64,000 nucleotides of DNA from Letharia columbiana (GCF_014066305.1 NW_023501091.1:248001-312000); one strand, 5' to 3'. Shown: positions 23,733 through 37,256, numbered from the stretch's first letter. The notes: a model not told the origin generated them from the sequence alone. Program-made: numbers and translations.

Positions 23733-26700
23733 TTAGAAAGATAGATATATTCGTATATCGATCTGGTAATAAAACTAATTCTTAAGAAAGGAAAAGGAAA
23801 CTCGATGGAAATCGCTTATTTAAGCTTATTCGCTAAGACTTTATTAAGTATATATTAGACGACGTAAGTTAAGTAATCTAGAGTTCTCTTATTTAAAACT
23901 CTTAAGCTCCTTTTCTAATAATTATCTTCTTCTTTAAAGATTTATTCTTAAATTTAAGTATAGAAAGAATATTTTCTTATTATTAGAAGACTTATTAAAA
24001 TTCTTTAAATCTTATAAAAAAAAAAAAAAAAAAAAAGAGTTTTTTATAATAGTATAGCGTAAATATAATATATTATAAATATATAATAAAAGTATATAAC
24101 GTCTATAGATAATATTAGATATACTCTTATAGATTAAATATAATTATAATAATATATAAAGTAATTATTAATATTATAATTTAAGTATATAACGTATATA
24201 ATTAATATATAATTATAATAATATTTACTTTTTTTCTAAAAAGTTTTCTATTTTATTAATACTTCTTTATTACTTTTAATAATCTACGCTTTCTATAATT
24301 AATATATAATAAATATATATTTAATAAAGATATTATATAAAGAATATAACTATCGTTATAAGTTTTCTAAAGACTTTATAGTTATATATATATTTTTTAC
24401 GCGTTAATAATTATTATTTATTATACTAGCTCTTTATAGCGCTAAATCTCTATTAATATTAAATAAGAATATCTATTATTATTATACTTAATAAATTTTT
24501 TAATATATTATTTACTTATATAATATTATATTTAATAATAATAGAAATATAATCGCGAAGTATTATTATTATATTTATCTTTATAATAATTATATTATAA
24601 TAAATTTTTATATAAATAACGTATAATAGATATATCTATAGCGTCTACTAATTTTCTTAAAAGATCTTTATAAATAAATATATTATTAATAGCGCTAATG
24701 CTATAATTCGCATTTATTTATAATATATTTATATTATTTATTATCTTCTTACTTATAATATTCTTAGTTTTATATCTATTATATAATTTAAAATTATTTA
24801 TAAATACTTTAATATAGTTTTAACGATTATTTAATATATTAAAAATTATTTAAGAATAAAGAAGAAGTTAAATAGCGAAGCGACTTCGCTTAATAAAGCG
24901 AAGATCTTTTAAAAGATTCTCGATATTTTTATAAATATCTACGACGTTATACGCTTTATCGTATATATCTATACTTTTTATATCTATTTCTTATTCTTTA
25001 TATTTATATTAAATATATTTTAAATTAATCTCTCTTTAATAGATATATCTTTTTTAATATTTAAGTTAAATTTAGATTTTAAGAGTAGAAATAATAAGGG
25101 CGAGATAAATAATAATAGAGATAAAGAGAAAGAGAAGGATAAAGAGAAAGAAGAAGAGAAGAAAGATAAGAAGAATAATAAGATAAATAATAAGATAAAA
25201 TTTATTTATAAGAGTAATTTAGAGAGTAGTCTTAATAATAATAATAATAATAATAATATTTTTAATAGAGACTTTAAGGGGTTTAACTAGCCCGCTATTT
25301 TATATATATATATTTAATACTATAATATCTATTATATTTAAAAATATAATCTTTTCTTTATTATTTTCGAGTATTAATTTTTTTTATTAATTTTTTTAAT
25401 ATTAATTTTTATTATAATATTTAAAGTTTAACTCTTTATAACTAAGTTCTTTATCTTTAAATATTTTTTAAAATTATTAATTTTCGAGTTCTTTTTCGAT
25501 ATTTATACTCTACGCTTTTTATATTTATAAGTTATACTTATTAAACTCGTTAATTAGATCTTATATATTCTTTATAGCTTCTTTATTAAACTATTTATTA
25601 TACTTCTTAAAATAATCTTTCTATTAAATAAGATATTTTATCTTATTCTTTTTTAAATATCTTTTATATATAAATTCTATTAATTACTCTTCGTTATCTT
25701 TTATTAATTTAGAAATAGAATATATCGAGATATCTAAATCTTTTAATTTTTATTTATATAATTCTAATAATAATATATAAAAAATAGAGTAAATTTAATA
25801 GATAGGCGATAGCTATAATTAATACGCTTATATTTTAATATATTTTTAAATATAAAACGAATTAATTAATTTATTAGAAAGTTTTTTACTTAATCTCTTT
25901 TATTTTAAATTTTTTATAAAAGATATAATAAGATTATCGCGATTAAATCTTTATAATTTATAATTCTTATTATAAAACTTTAATTATATTTTCTATACGC
26001 TTTATTAGCGTTTAATAAACTTTTATTAAATTATATTAATTTCTTTAATATATTCTTTCGCTATAAATATTTCTTTCTTAATAACGCTATTTTTAATAAT
26101 TAATTTAAATTTAAATTAATATTTATATATAGTAAAGAATAAATTATAATTAATTAATTTAATACTCGCTTTAATAATATATAAATTTCGCGATTAATAG
26201 AAGCTTTATTTAAACGTCTTATTACTTTAAATAGTATATTTTTAGATAATATTTTAAAGTTTAATTTTATCGCTTTATTTATTTATTAGTTTATAAATAA
26301 AAGATAATATTTAGTCTACGTTTTATTTATAATTAATAGTAGATTTCTAATTAAAATATATTTATAAAAATAGATCTTTAATTTATAATAATATCTTCTA
26401 ATACTTTATATCGAAGAATAATTTTTTTTATAAATAACTCTTCTAGTTATATAATATTAATTATCTTATTAATAAGTATATATCTTAATATTTTAATATA
26501 TCGATTAATTATTATAAGAATCGAGTTATAAATATATTCTTTATATTTATTAAAAGAAAGATTAATAATAAAATTTATTATAATTTTTTTTATAATTTTA
26601 TTAATAAAGAAAGCGTATCTAGTTTATTATAGAAATAATAATATTTTATCTTTATACGTTAATAGATATTATATATATTAATATACTCTTTAATATCTAC

Positions 26701-29700
26701 GCGAATATTATTTTAATAATATTTTCTATTTATTAATTTAAATATCTTATTAATATTAAAATATCTAGTTATAAAATCGTTATAATAGTATTTTAATAGC
26801 TCTTCTTAAACTAAGCCTTCTTTAGAAATATATAATTTATTATTATATCTTAATAACTTCTAGCTATTCTAAATTTAATTATTAACGCTTTATATTTATT
26901 TATTTAATACTTTCTTAGCTTTATATTATTTAATAAAAGTATTCTCTTATTAAAGTATCTTTATAAGTTTATAAATAGATATACTATTTATATTATATAT
27001 CGTTTTATTAATTATTAATACTTTAATAATTAGATAAAAGATAAATTATTTATAATTAATAGTTTTAATAATAAGATTAAGTCGCTTATTAATTATATTA
27101 TAAGTATATTAAGTAAGCGTCTTATTTAAGCTTTCTTTTATTAAAGATTAAAATTCTTTAAATTTTAAAGAATATATTATATTTAAATAAATTTCTTATA
27201 TTATAATAGTTATTAAATTCTTAAGTATTATCTTTTTTATAAATACTTTTTTTAAAAACTAGTATCTAAGAAACTTTTATCTATACTTAAATTATTTAAT
27301 ATAATAAAGTATTTATTATTAAGATAATATTTCTTATATATATAATTTATACTATCTCTATAAGCTTTTTTAATAATAATTAAAATAGAATTCGAAAGAC
27401 TTTTAATTTTAGCTAGTTTCTACTATAATATAAAAAGAAGTCTATTAATTAATTTATTTTTATCTTTATAATTAGAGCGTTTTAAAAATATATCGATAGA
27501 GTTTATCTTATCTAATCTATACGAAATTTAGAAATTATATAAAAAGAGTTTTATTATTTAATAAACTTATCTACTATTTAATATTAATTATTTTATAAAA
27601 TACTTTAAATTATTATAATTAATAAAGATTTTAATAAAATAGAAATTTTTCTTTAGATAGTAGTATTAATACGTAAATATTATAATAATCGCGAGAAGTT
27701 TTTAATTATATATTTTATAATTATAATTTATATTAATTATCTTTTTTTAATAAAAAGCGATTAGATATTATTATTTATTTATATATAGCTAAATTAATAT
27801 ACCCGCTATAGTAAATAATAAGATATTAATTTTAATTTAAATTAGAAGTTGAGAATTAAAATACTTAAAAAGAGGCGTAATTATAAAGGCGTCTTTTAAT
27901 TTTTTAAATATATACTCTATAATCTTAAGTTATAGAAATAATCTTAACTTAATATCTTTTTCGCTTTTCTTAAGAAGTTTTATTAAAAAATCTATAATTT
28001 AAAAATAATAATAAATAAATCTTTAATAGAAATTTATAAATTCTAGAAAAACTTATATATTATAATAGTCTTTTAATTTTAATTACTCTTAGATTATAAT
28101 AACTCTATATTTATTTATAATAATATTAATAATAAATTTTATAAAATTAAGAAATTTTATTTCGATAACGAAAAACTTATATTTCTTTAAATTTATATAA
28201 AGGCTATATTATTTAAATTAATTAAGTATTTACTTTATATAATTTAAATACTTCTTCTTTATATTAAAATAGATAAGAATATTATTTAAATATATTATAT
28301 AAAATTAGTTAACTAGTCTAGTTAAGATTTTATTAATATAGATTTAAAAGATTATTAAGACGTTAATTAAGTTAAATAATATTATTAGATATTTAAAATA
28401 TTTATAATATATATAAAACGCTATTTTCTACTTATTATCTTTATAAATTTATATATAATAATAAATATTCTTTAAATTAAATTTAATATATCGCTTAAAA
28501 TTATTTAAATAATCAAGCGTCTCGCTAATTAAGAATAAGAGATATTAATTTTTAATAATTATCTTATTTAGTCTATAATAGTTAATATATAAATATAAAT
28601 CTTTATTCTTTTTTAGAATAAATAGAATTAAAGCTTTTATTAAACTCGTAAAGTATTTTATCTAATTCTTTACTAGAGCTTTATTAAAATAAATTCTTAA
28701 TACTATTAATTTTATATTAAATAAATTATATAATAAATTAAATAATAGCTTCGCTATAGTTTTAATAATATAATTATAACCCTTATATAATAATAGTTAA
28801 TTTATATCTTTTAATAAAAATATATCTTTATATATTTCTAACTTATTAGAAAATTTAGAGATAATCTCTACGCTATTTATATAAATATTCTATATCTTAA
28901 TTATATTAATTTTATATTTCTTATTTATAATTATTATTTCGATTATAATTAATATATAAATAGTCTTATATTCTTTTAAGATATCCGCGAATTATTATAA
29001 CGCTAGAATCTCGAGTAATTACTTTTCGATATTAAAACGCTAAGTTCGATTTTTTATATTTATCTTAATTTACTTATTAATTAAGATTGAAAGATCTAAA
29101 ACTATCGAGAGATCTTTTTTATTAATAGTATAGAAAATATATTTATAACGCTTAATACGCTTTTAATTATTTTATAAATAATAGATAATTAAATAAATAT
29201 TATAATAATAAATTGATTTTTTATCTATTTATATAGATTTTAATAAAAAATTATTAATTCTAATTAAACTTTACTTAACTATAAAACGCTAGCTTATTAT
29301 ATTTATCTCTACGCTATTATTAAAATAAATTTTAATAAAAATCTATAATTTATCTTAATTATTTAAAAATACTCTATCTTTATAAATTAATAATAAAATA
29401 AATACTACTTCTATTTTTATTCTTATTATTATAAAGTCTTTAATAAGAGTTTCTCTTTTTTTATTAAGTTAATTATATAAAGCTTATAATTATTAATTAA
29501 ATCGACTAATACGCTATTAAGATTTTTTATTTTTTATTTTTTTAATTTAATATAGATATTAACGTAATATTCTTTTTCTTTATAATTATAATATTTTATA
29601 CTATTTAAATAAAACTTATTATTCTTAAATTTATTTTTAGACTTATAATCTCGAGATTATTTACTTCTAAAATTAAAGTTATTTTATCTTTATAATAACT

Positions 29701-30576
29701 ATAATTCTTTATATTAAGAATTTTAATTTTTTTGCTATTAATTTTCTTATAAGTTAGAAATACTATTTACTTCGTATTCTCTAGAAAATTCTTATTTTTT
29801 ATTATTATTTTCTAAATATATTATAAGCGTTAGAAGCTTATTTTACTTAGTTAATATAATTTAAATATTAATTAATTAATAATAAAGATTTATATAAAAC
29901 TTTATAAATAAGTAATATACTTATTAATTCTTAATATAGAGATTTATTTAAGCTTTTAATAATTAAAGATAATTATTAAATTAGCGTATAATTTAATTTT
30001 ATCTTTAATTAATATTTATATACGCTTAAGCGATATTAAACTCGTAATTTACTAAATCTTTAATTTAATTTAATAAAAAATTAATAAACTTCTATTATAT
30101 ATAATTATAATTCGAAAATCTATCTTTTTTATTAATCTATAATTCTTTTTAATCGTTATTAAAAGATTAATAAATTTAAAGAATCTTATTCTTTTCGATA
30201 AGAAAGTTTTTTAAAATTAAATAAAACGTTTTATTTATCTCTTATATTAAAACTTAATACTTTTAAATACTCTTTTTATAATAAATTAATAATTTCTCTA
30301 ATTAAATTATTTTTCGAGATTATTAAATAATATTATTATATTTAAAACTAATATTATTTATAATTCTTTTTATTTCTAAAGTCGCTAATAATCTTAATAT
30401 ATTATCGTTATTATTACGATTATAATCTATAAATATTTTATCTTATTTAAGCGAAATAATTTCCACTTTTAAAGATTAAAGGCGATATTTTTATATAAAT
30501 ATATCTTAATAATAAGTAATATACTTTATTCTATTAATTAGAATATAAATAGATTTATTAATCTATTTATTAATAT
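23733..30576. other. large RIP-type AT-rich block
   Basis: Nearly 7 kb of A/T-dominated sequence with CA and TG almost absent and CG retained in words such as TCGA and ACGC. It contains a Ty3/Gypsy relic on the minus strand (separate entry) and a 21-base A run at 24016-24036. A purine-rich stretch with a GATAAAGAG-like motif lies at about 25080-25240, and nothing else is readable between 23733 and 25270. The right edge lies inside the coding region of an Slx8-like gene. Confidence 0.85.
25560..30400 (-). mobile_element. RIP-degraded Ty3/Gypsy (chromovirus-like) retrotransposon relic
   Basis: Minus-strand reading, ignoring stops, gives a Gypsy order. Reverse transcriptase lies at about 28720-28060, with FQIYINKILTRLVN and then YLNNILIYF at about 28265-28291. 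The last is the YLDDILIY active site with both Asp codons changed to Asn by G-to-A mutation. An integrase-like segment lies at about 26700-26450 (YNSILIIINRYIK, compare YDAILVVVDRLTK). A possible chromodomain tail at about 25690-25600 reads IKYLI, two stops, then KDY, as if a Trp codon were destroyed. The gag region should lie near 29.5-30.4 kb but is unreadable. I could not define LTRs, so the limits are approximate. Confidence 0.7.
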
Positions 30577-31330
30577 GTGTTCTGGTGAATCCTTCTTGCG
30601 CTGGGGCCGGTGGGTCGTAAGTTGGCAATCGAGATTGTGGTTGACGGCGTGTAGGATGTTCAAGATCGAAGGCTGGGGCAAAGTAGTCTAAGTGTGCAGG
30701 AAGCTCAAAGTTGCCGCCCGGGAAATTCTCCCATTCTACCAATTCGTCTTCATGTGTACGGGGCGTGTTTGTATTGACTCGGGCCGCGAATGGGTGGAAT
30801 AACCAGCCTGCATTCTGGTGGCCATGAGCTTCTACCGGTGCACCTGTGATGCGTAACGAGACCTGCGGACGACGCACGGGTGACCTTGCAGCTGGGGTAT
30901 GCCTTCGCTGTCTGAGGGTAGACTGATGCCGTGGATGTCTTGTGGTGCTGAGCGAGCGAGAGCGCGGCCGTGACGTAAGGAACTGAATTTCTGGGCTTTC
31001 TTCTCTCAAGTCCACCGCTTCGTCTTCCTGGTCATCGATGCTGATGATGTCTCGATCAAAGCGTGGTGGCCGTTGAGCACCTCTTTGGCCTTCTGAGTGT
31101 GTGAACGTGGGTGGAACGATTTGGGCTGCTACTGGGCTGCTTCCGTCTTCCGTAAGATCGATGACTTGTTGTGCTGACTGAGACATGATGGGTCTTCTTA
31201 AGTCTACACTGCGTCTGAAGGATGGGATGTTGAAATTGAAGAACGAGTTTGATGAAGACTGGGGGTGTTGGCTTGGAGATTCAGGTAAGAGGTGAGAGTT
31301 GCAGGGTATATGTCTGGTTTCACTTGACAT
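30563..31330 (-). pseudogene. truncated Slx8-like SUMO-targeted ubiquitin ligase, RING domain lost
   Basis: An open frame of up to 255 aa. The likely start is the ATG at 31186, which gives MSQSAQQVIDLTEDGSS. VIDLTED is a SUMO-interacting motif, and a second acidic hydrophobic patch (IISIDDQEDEAVDL) follows. The protein is P/R/S-rich and reaches PPAPAQEGFTRT, which in the fungal family directly precedes the region leading to the C-terminal RING finger. Here it reads HINK and stops, because the sequence changes to AT-rich repeat DNA at about 30577. No RING sequence was seen across the repeat region. Intact relatives are Slx8-type E3 ligases that ubiquitinate SUMOylated nuclear proteins. This copy could make at most an N-terminal fragment. 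Family assignment is from memory of the fungal homologues. Confidence 0.68.
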
Positions 31331-31955
31331 TTGTTCGTGGGTCCTCTACACCATCGACGCGAAGTGAGTAACATGGCAGATATTTGGGAGTAATGATCCA
31401 AGAGGTGTCGGGTCTATGAGGAAGGAGGCTTACCTTTCGGTTCTGATGAGGGCACAATAACGACGCCACGGATGCCATGATCTGGTCATGGGCTTGAGAG
31501 GCAGATGCTGGCAAATAAGTGAAGTAGAGGCAAGCAGCTCGAAGAATGGTGAACGGTGAGCCACTTCACGAAAATAGTGTGAAGGTGGAAGTGGGAGGAA
31601 ACTGGGCGGCGAAAGGCCCATTCGAGGTCTCGGCTATTTTTGATCCTCCGGGTTTCTTAGCTCCGTCTTGGGTTCAGGATTCAGGAACACTGAGTTAAGG
31701 TACCTTAGGCATGCAGTGCATAATAGAATATGTTAGATAATGGATGTTTCGCAAATACAAATAAAGGGTGCTCATGGGAGGGTCAAGAGAACACATAAAT
31801 GATGGCATGGAGTTCCTTTGTCAATGCACCCTCGAGCATGCCCAGTTCTTAGAAGTCAAAGCTTTTATCATTCATTTCCTGCTATCCTGCAGAGGATGAT
31901 ACATGTTAATATACAGAAGACAAACGCCAACGCTTGTTCAAAGATTCGCCCTCCT
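31331..31955. other. intergenic, no gene recognised
   Basis: About 620 bases upstream of the Slx8-like remnant and downstream of PRP19. It has normal base composition. The minus-strand open frames at 31320-31621 look like 5' leader sequence rather than protein. Confidence 0.5.
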
Positions 31956-33601
31956 TCATGCTGACCCAAGAACTGTGATAACACCCTCCCCATCCAACGA
32001 CACCAAACTCTGGGCGCTTGATCCCCAATCAACGGACACTGCTGGCACCGCACTCCTAAGTGGCTCCGACCACTCTTTTGAGGATTTGGAGTACTGTTGA
32101 ACCGCTACTCCAGTCGGTCCTGCTGTTGCCAGGTATTGACCAGTGTAGTCCCATCGTACGCTCGTTACTTGACCACCAGTCTCGAGAACCTTGATCTGAG
32201 ATGCCTTGCGAAGGTCCCAGATTGAGACACTCGTCGAGCCTTTCACAGCAGCTGCAACCCAGATGCCATTCTCGGAAAATTCTACTGCTTTGAGGGGACC
32301 CGTTGCATCAAAATTCGCTGCGTTGGCGCCACTCTTCATCTCATACAACTTAATTTGGCCATCAGCGCCTCCCGCAGCAAAGAGGTGGCCATCGGGATGG
32401 AATTGGGCAGTATTTAGAGCTATTGAATTGTTAGTATATCTGATTGTGCGTCGCAAACTATGTCTTCTCTCACCAGAATCTGTGAATATCTGAAGAGCTT
32501 GTGCAGAAGACGTGAGGTCGTAGAAGATGTAACTTTTGTCCACGCCCACTGAAGCCAGTATGTCTCCGCTTGGATGGAGCGCCAGAGCTGTCACTGCACC
32601 AGCATGGCCGGAAAAGCTTGAGACCTCGACGCCATTCTCGAAAGCTTTGACTATCCCGGATGATGTCCCAACGATAGCCTTAGATCCAGCCCACAAGGCT
32701 TCTGTGACAGGACTGCCCACGGGGAGCTCTTGAACCAAGTTGTTCTGGGATATGGAGAAGATCCCAGCGGTCCCATCACTACCACCAACCAGAGCCAGAT
32801 CGCCGCTTGCGTCTACTGAGATCGTCCGAGCACCAGTATAAAGAGGTTTCGACTTTTGCGTCGGCGTGAAATTTGAAATCACATCAGTAGTTGCCCAGTC
32901 TTCGGGTACGGCACGTTTTCGTCGAGTCTTCGACAGCCTGAGTACGATATCAGTAGATGCCGTCACACATATCTGCGTCTAGAAACAGGAGATGGTCACG
33001 TACTTCTCTTGCACAGCCTCAACCTTCGCGACAAGATTTCCTGGGAGCTCTTGGCCATCAACCTCCATGGTGTCTCCATTGCTAGCTGGCGCACCATTGA
33101 CATTGATCCGTGACAGCGCTTGTCGAGCCTCGTCTCTTTCCCTAGACAGTCTGGTAATCACCCTTACTGCTGCATCATGCTCATACAATGCCCTGCTCAG
33201 CTCTTGCCGTGTCTGTGTCAAATGCTGCCGCAGAGTATGTGTTTCCAATGCAAGTGCATCCCATTCATTTTGAAAAACAGACAGCAATGACGGTATTGAA
33301 GTAAGGGTAGGAGGGCGTGGGCGAACTGTGCGTGATGCTTTGAGCTCTACCAGGTCGTCCGTCGAGAGATCCTCGTTTGTTACCGGGTCCTTGCCATGTT
33401 CTGAAATGTAAGCTTCGATGAGACGTTTCTCAAAGACGTTTCCTATTCACGTCAGCTTGATCAAAACTTGCTGAAGTCTTCAACGCTTACCACTTTTTGC
33501 CGAAGCTACGGGGACTTGGGGAGCTTCGCCAGATACTGTAGCAACTTAGCTTTTGGGAAGGGGATACGGCTTAATCCCAGATACTTACTGGCACACAACA
33601 T
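31956..33601 (-). CDS. PRP19: Prp19, U-box E3 ligase of the spliceosomal NineTeen complex
   Basis: Five exons: 33589-33601 (13 nt), 33491-33535, 33004-33442, 32474-32937 and 31956-32419, giving 474 aa. The N-terminal U-box reads MLCAISGEAPQVPVAS, then NVFEKRLIEAYI and the GKDPVTNEDL signature. A coiled coil follows (VFQNEWDALALETHTLRQHL and on), then LSKTRRKRAVPEDWAT and a C-terminal WD40 propeller (about residues 190-474). Joins read QE-KLSKTRRKR and TDS-ALNTAQFHPDGHLFAAGG. Known role: the ligase scaffold of Prp19C, needed for spliceosome activation and also DNA repair. The 13-nt first exon is supported by a good donor (CCA|GTAAGT) and by MLCAISG being the canonical start. Confidence 0.95.
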
Positions 33602-33918
33602 TGTGTTCGAGTTTCAGGGTGATTGTTCGAAGAAGGTGCAGTGGGAATTGTCTTGTCGCGCAAGAGCTCATGCTTGTGATTTTCAATGGTTTTGCTTGGC
33701 ATTCCGAGAACGCCAAGACCTCTGGCAATGGCGAAAGGGGTCGTCACACATCTACCGTAGCTATATAAATCTCTAGAAACATAGAATCACATCTCTATCG
33801 CACACACTTCAACATTACACTTGGCTATTGCATATTCTGCCACGAAGATTTTTCAATGGCACTGTTGTGATTTCGGGATGTATTCAAAATCACGGAAAAG
33901 GGGCAAACGTTCTCCATG
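33602..33918. other. intergenic, no gene recognised
   Basis: About 320 bases between the PRP19 start and the stop of the DUF4604 gene, both minus strand. It is expected to hold the PRP19 promoter. No clear motif was seen. Confidence 0.45.
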
Positions 33919-34490
33919 TTAAGGCTCTGTACCTTCATCATCAAATGACAACTTCATCTTCTTCCCTTTCTTAACTCTAGATGTTTTACTGTTCCTTCCG
34001 GAAACACAGTCTTCGGAGGCTGCTTTGTCTTCTCCTTCATCGCCAACAACCTTCGCCAGCCTCCGCTTAGTTGAACCTCCAATACCTGCGACTGCCTGCT
34101 TCACAGGAGCCGCTTCTCCAGCGACCTCATCTTTTCTAGGTTCAGCTTCCTCAATAACATGGCCGGCTTTTGCAGATAAAAGCACATTATTCTCGTCCTT
34201 GTCGGCGGTGTCAGCGGCTACCAAGGCTTCATACTCGGCTTTCGACAAAGTGTCCTGGCTGTCCTCCACAACGTAGGTAGGCTGATCGTTGTCCTCTCCT
34301 TCCTGTACCTGCTTTCTTGGCCTGGCTAATGGCCGCTCGTGGCGAGATGAGTCACGGTCACCATAGTCGCCCCTGAGCTTGCGAAGGAATGCTGGCTCAT
34401 TCGATGCTACGTCTCAATTAGACAACCTTTGGACCAAAATCAGGAGACACGACATGTACCGTAGCTAAGGTTCTTTGCATTGAAGCTCAT
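33919..34490 (-). CDS. small DUF4604-type protein
   Basis: Two exons, 34460-34490 and 33919-34406, encode 172 aa, with a 53-nt intron. It starts MSFNAKNLSYASNEPAFLRK and continues LRGDYGD, RPLARPRKQ and TYVVEDSQDTLSKAEYEALV. These blocks match the fungal DUF4604 family as I remember it. The C-terminal half is low-complexity, acidic then lysine-rich, ending KKGKKMKLSFDDEGTEP. The function is not known. The basic tail suggests a nuclear or nucleolar location, which is inference. Confidence 0.8.
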
Positions 34491-35515
34491 CGTAGAAGAC
34501 TGATGTGATATGGTTGGTATTGAGACCAGACAGAGGACGAGCGCAGAATCATCGAACAACACTAAACAGTGTACAGCAAAGAAAATTATGCTCAAGTGGC
34601 GTTGTTGGTAGAGATTAACGGCTCTCAAACTCGATCAATGCTCTCAAATAACGCGCATAACGTTCTATGGGGTAGGGTTTGATGGATGGTACGTCTATAT
34701 CAGTACTTTGGAGCCACGCATTCCAGACCACATGGGAGCAGGCTGACCAGAATTATCATCACCCTACGGCATCAACTTTCGATGCCTGTGTAAATAGATA
34801 GTTGAACCCGCGAAGGCTTGTTGCCGCGTAAAGATGCTTTGATCACTTCATTGTCGATCTCGGTATCGGCAGCCGTGGCGTTGACAAATTTGCCCCGCCA
34901 AGACCCAGTCCTTGGCAAGCTAACTCTAACAGATAAGGTGGAAAAGCTTCTCCCGACGGACTGGAAGACCTCTATTCGCGTGGTATATTGATTGAAGTGT
35001 TCACTCTCTCCCTTGCACGTAAACTGTGGCATCTTCGACAGACTCTCTTCTTGTGCTTCAGTCTCCTACTAGAAATACTTCTTGTCCTCGTGCCAGACGA
35101 CACCCGGCCGTTGAAGTGGCGGCGGACCCTCCGTGAGATTGATATCCAACCTCCTATCACATTGCCTCCCCAAACAACGTCTCTTCAAGGAATGACTACC
35201 TGTCGAAAAGTGTTTGCACAATACATGACGATATTACGAAGCACCAAGCGACATTCCCGAGCCTGACTGGCTTTTCGACCACCATCTCAGCCAACCGTGG
35301 GACATAACCCCCAGCCGCTCGTTACCCTTTTCGTACAGTACCTTTGGCAGTCCAATCCTTTTTCCAGGGACGTCTTCGCTTCTATGTACCCCAACACGGA
35401 CCGAAACACCTTCCTGCGCTAATTGAGTTCAATCACCCGGTGACTGGCTGTTCTGGGGGTTCGCTCTTTTTCTCGCCTGAAGCCTCAGAGCAAGCCGCGG
35501 AGGGTTGTCGCAGCC
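34491..35515. other. intergenic between divergent genes
   Basis: About 1 kb between the DUF4604 start (-) and the GT15 mannosyltransferase start (+), a likely bidirectional promoter. The minus-strand frame at 34772-35032 has no recognisable domain and I leave it out. Confidence 0.5.
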
Positions 35516-37256
35516 ATGGGGTTTGTCAGAAGCCTCATCAAGCGGATACCTTCCACTCCGGCCCTACCATCCCTCGAAGATCTGAGCAATGAGAAAGACC
35601 GATTCGCACCTAGATTATCCTTCTTCAAAAGACGCATACGGCTGAAAGGCAACTCAAAGATTTCTGTTCCGCTGGGCGCTGTATTACTATTTCCCTGTAT
35701 CGTTATAATCCTAATAGTTGTCCTCATCGTTCGGCATCCCTCTTCGCCTGGGGGACTGATGATGCCCGCTGGGGCTCCACCAGCTATTCGGTAGGCCTCG
35801 GGTTGTCTGTCTACAGGCTTCAACGGAAAGACTAACCTTAACGCAGGAAGATAAGTGAGCAGTATGACAAAGTGTTTGTTACCGGCTGCCTCGAGCCTCA
35901 GACAAACGGACCACGAGCCAACGCAGTACTAGTGATTCTGGCGAGGAATCAGGAGTTGGAAGGTGTGGTCCAATCAATAAAGTCAATGGAGAGACATTTC
36001 AATCGGTGGTTCCATTACCCCTATGTGTTTCTCAACGACGGAGACTTCAACACTACATTCAAGGAAACAATCCTGAACCACACAAGTGCTCCTGTCGAGT
36101 TTGGGAAGATAGATCCGACTATGTGGGGGTATCCAGACTGGGTGAATATTGATACGGCAAGAGAAGGAATCAGGAAGCAAGGAGATGCGGCCATCATGTA
36201 TGGTGGCATGGAGAGCTATCATCACATGTGCAGGTTCTATTCAGGGTTTGTATTGAATGGTGCTCGTACCCTTTCACCCCGCTTACCCGTGATCTAGCTT
36301 TTTCTACAAGCATGAGCTCCTACAAAAGTACGACTGGTACTGGCGAATTGAGCCAGAAATCAAGTACTTTTGCGATATTACATAGTGAGTCGTTCGGCTG
36401 AAGTTGACGAACGTTGGTAAGTGCTAACAGGTTTTAGCGACCCATTCATACACATGGAACGTGCGAACAAGACCTACGGCTTTACCATTGCGGTCAAAGA
36501 ACTGAAAGAGACTGTTCCAAACATCTTCCGGTACGCATCGGCGTATAAGCGCGTCAACAATTTGACGTCCCAGGGACTGTGGGAGATGTTCGCAGAGCCT
36601 GCGTCCGCGGCGGAGGATATTTCATTGCCTGAAGACAACCCCAAATATAAGAAACCGTTGCCCGAAGAAATACTCAGCTCTGAGCCCGGACAAGGAGGAG
36701 TGCCAGATGTCGACCCAGAAGCTATGGAGGGGGAGACGTACAACATGTGCCATTTCTGGAGCAACTTTGAGATAGCGAGGTTAGACTGGTTCAGAAGCAA
36801 GGAATACAATGATTTCTTCGACATGATGGATCGAAGTGGAGGTTTCTGGATGGAAAGGGTAGGTTGTGATGCCACTTGATGTAAGAATGATTCCACTGAC
36901 CCAATTATCAGTGGGGGGATGCACCGATTCATTCCCTCGCAGCCGGCGCTCTACTGGCTCCCCAGAATATACATTACTTCCGAGACATTGGATACCGGCA
37001 CACAACAATACAACATTGTCCAGCAAATGCCCCTGGCAACCGGCAGCTCGCTAGACCTCCATTCCTCGAGGTGACCACCAAGGATGAAAAGAAGAGGAAA
37101 GAAGAAGACGAGTACTGGGAGACGTGGGATCCGGTAAAAGAGAATGGAGTGGGATGCAGGTGCAAGTGCGATACTGACATCGTCGACGTCGAGGGGAAGC
37201 AGGGAAGTTGTCTGGATGAATGGGTAAATGTAGCAGGGGGGTGGGCATCTGCTTAG
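35516..37256 (+). CDS. GT15-family alpha-1,2-mannosyltransferase (Kre2/Ktr type)
   Basis: Five exons, 35516-35790, 35847-36245, 36298-36384, 36438-36858 and 36912-37256, encode 508 aa. It is a type II Golgi membrane protein, with a ~48-residue basic cytosolic tail, a signal-anchor at about 50-72 (VPLGAVLLFPCIVIILIVVL) and then a lumenal catalytic domain. GT15 hallmarks are YPYVFLNDGDF, HMCRFYSGFFYKHELLQKYDWYWR (read across a junction), PEIKYFCDITYDPF, YNMCHFWSNFEIA and GGFWMERWGDAPIHS. Known role: transfer of mannose from GDP-mannose to O- and N-linked glycans. The cysteine-rich tail (CRCKCDTD) is a late feature of the family. The specific Ktr subtype cannot be decided. Confidence 0.93.

Noticed and set aside
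34772..35032. 86-aa minus-strand ORF between the DUF4604 and GT15 genes
   Set aside because: No recognisable domain; it sits in the shared promoter region.
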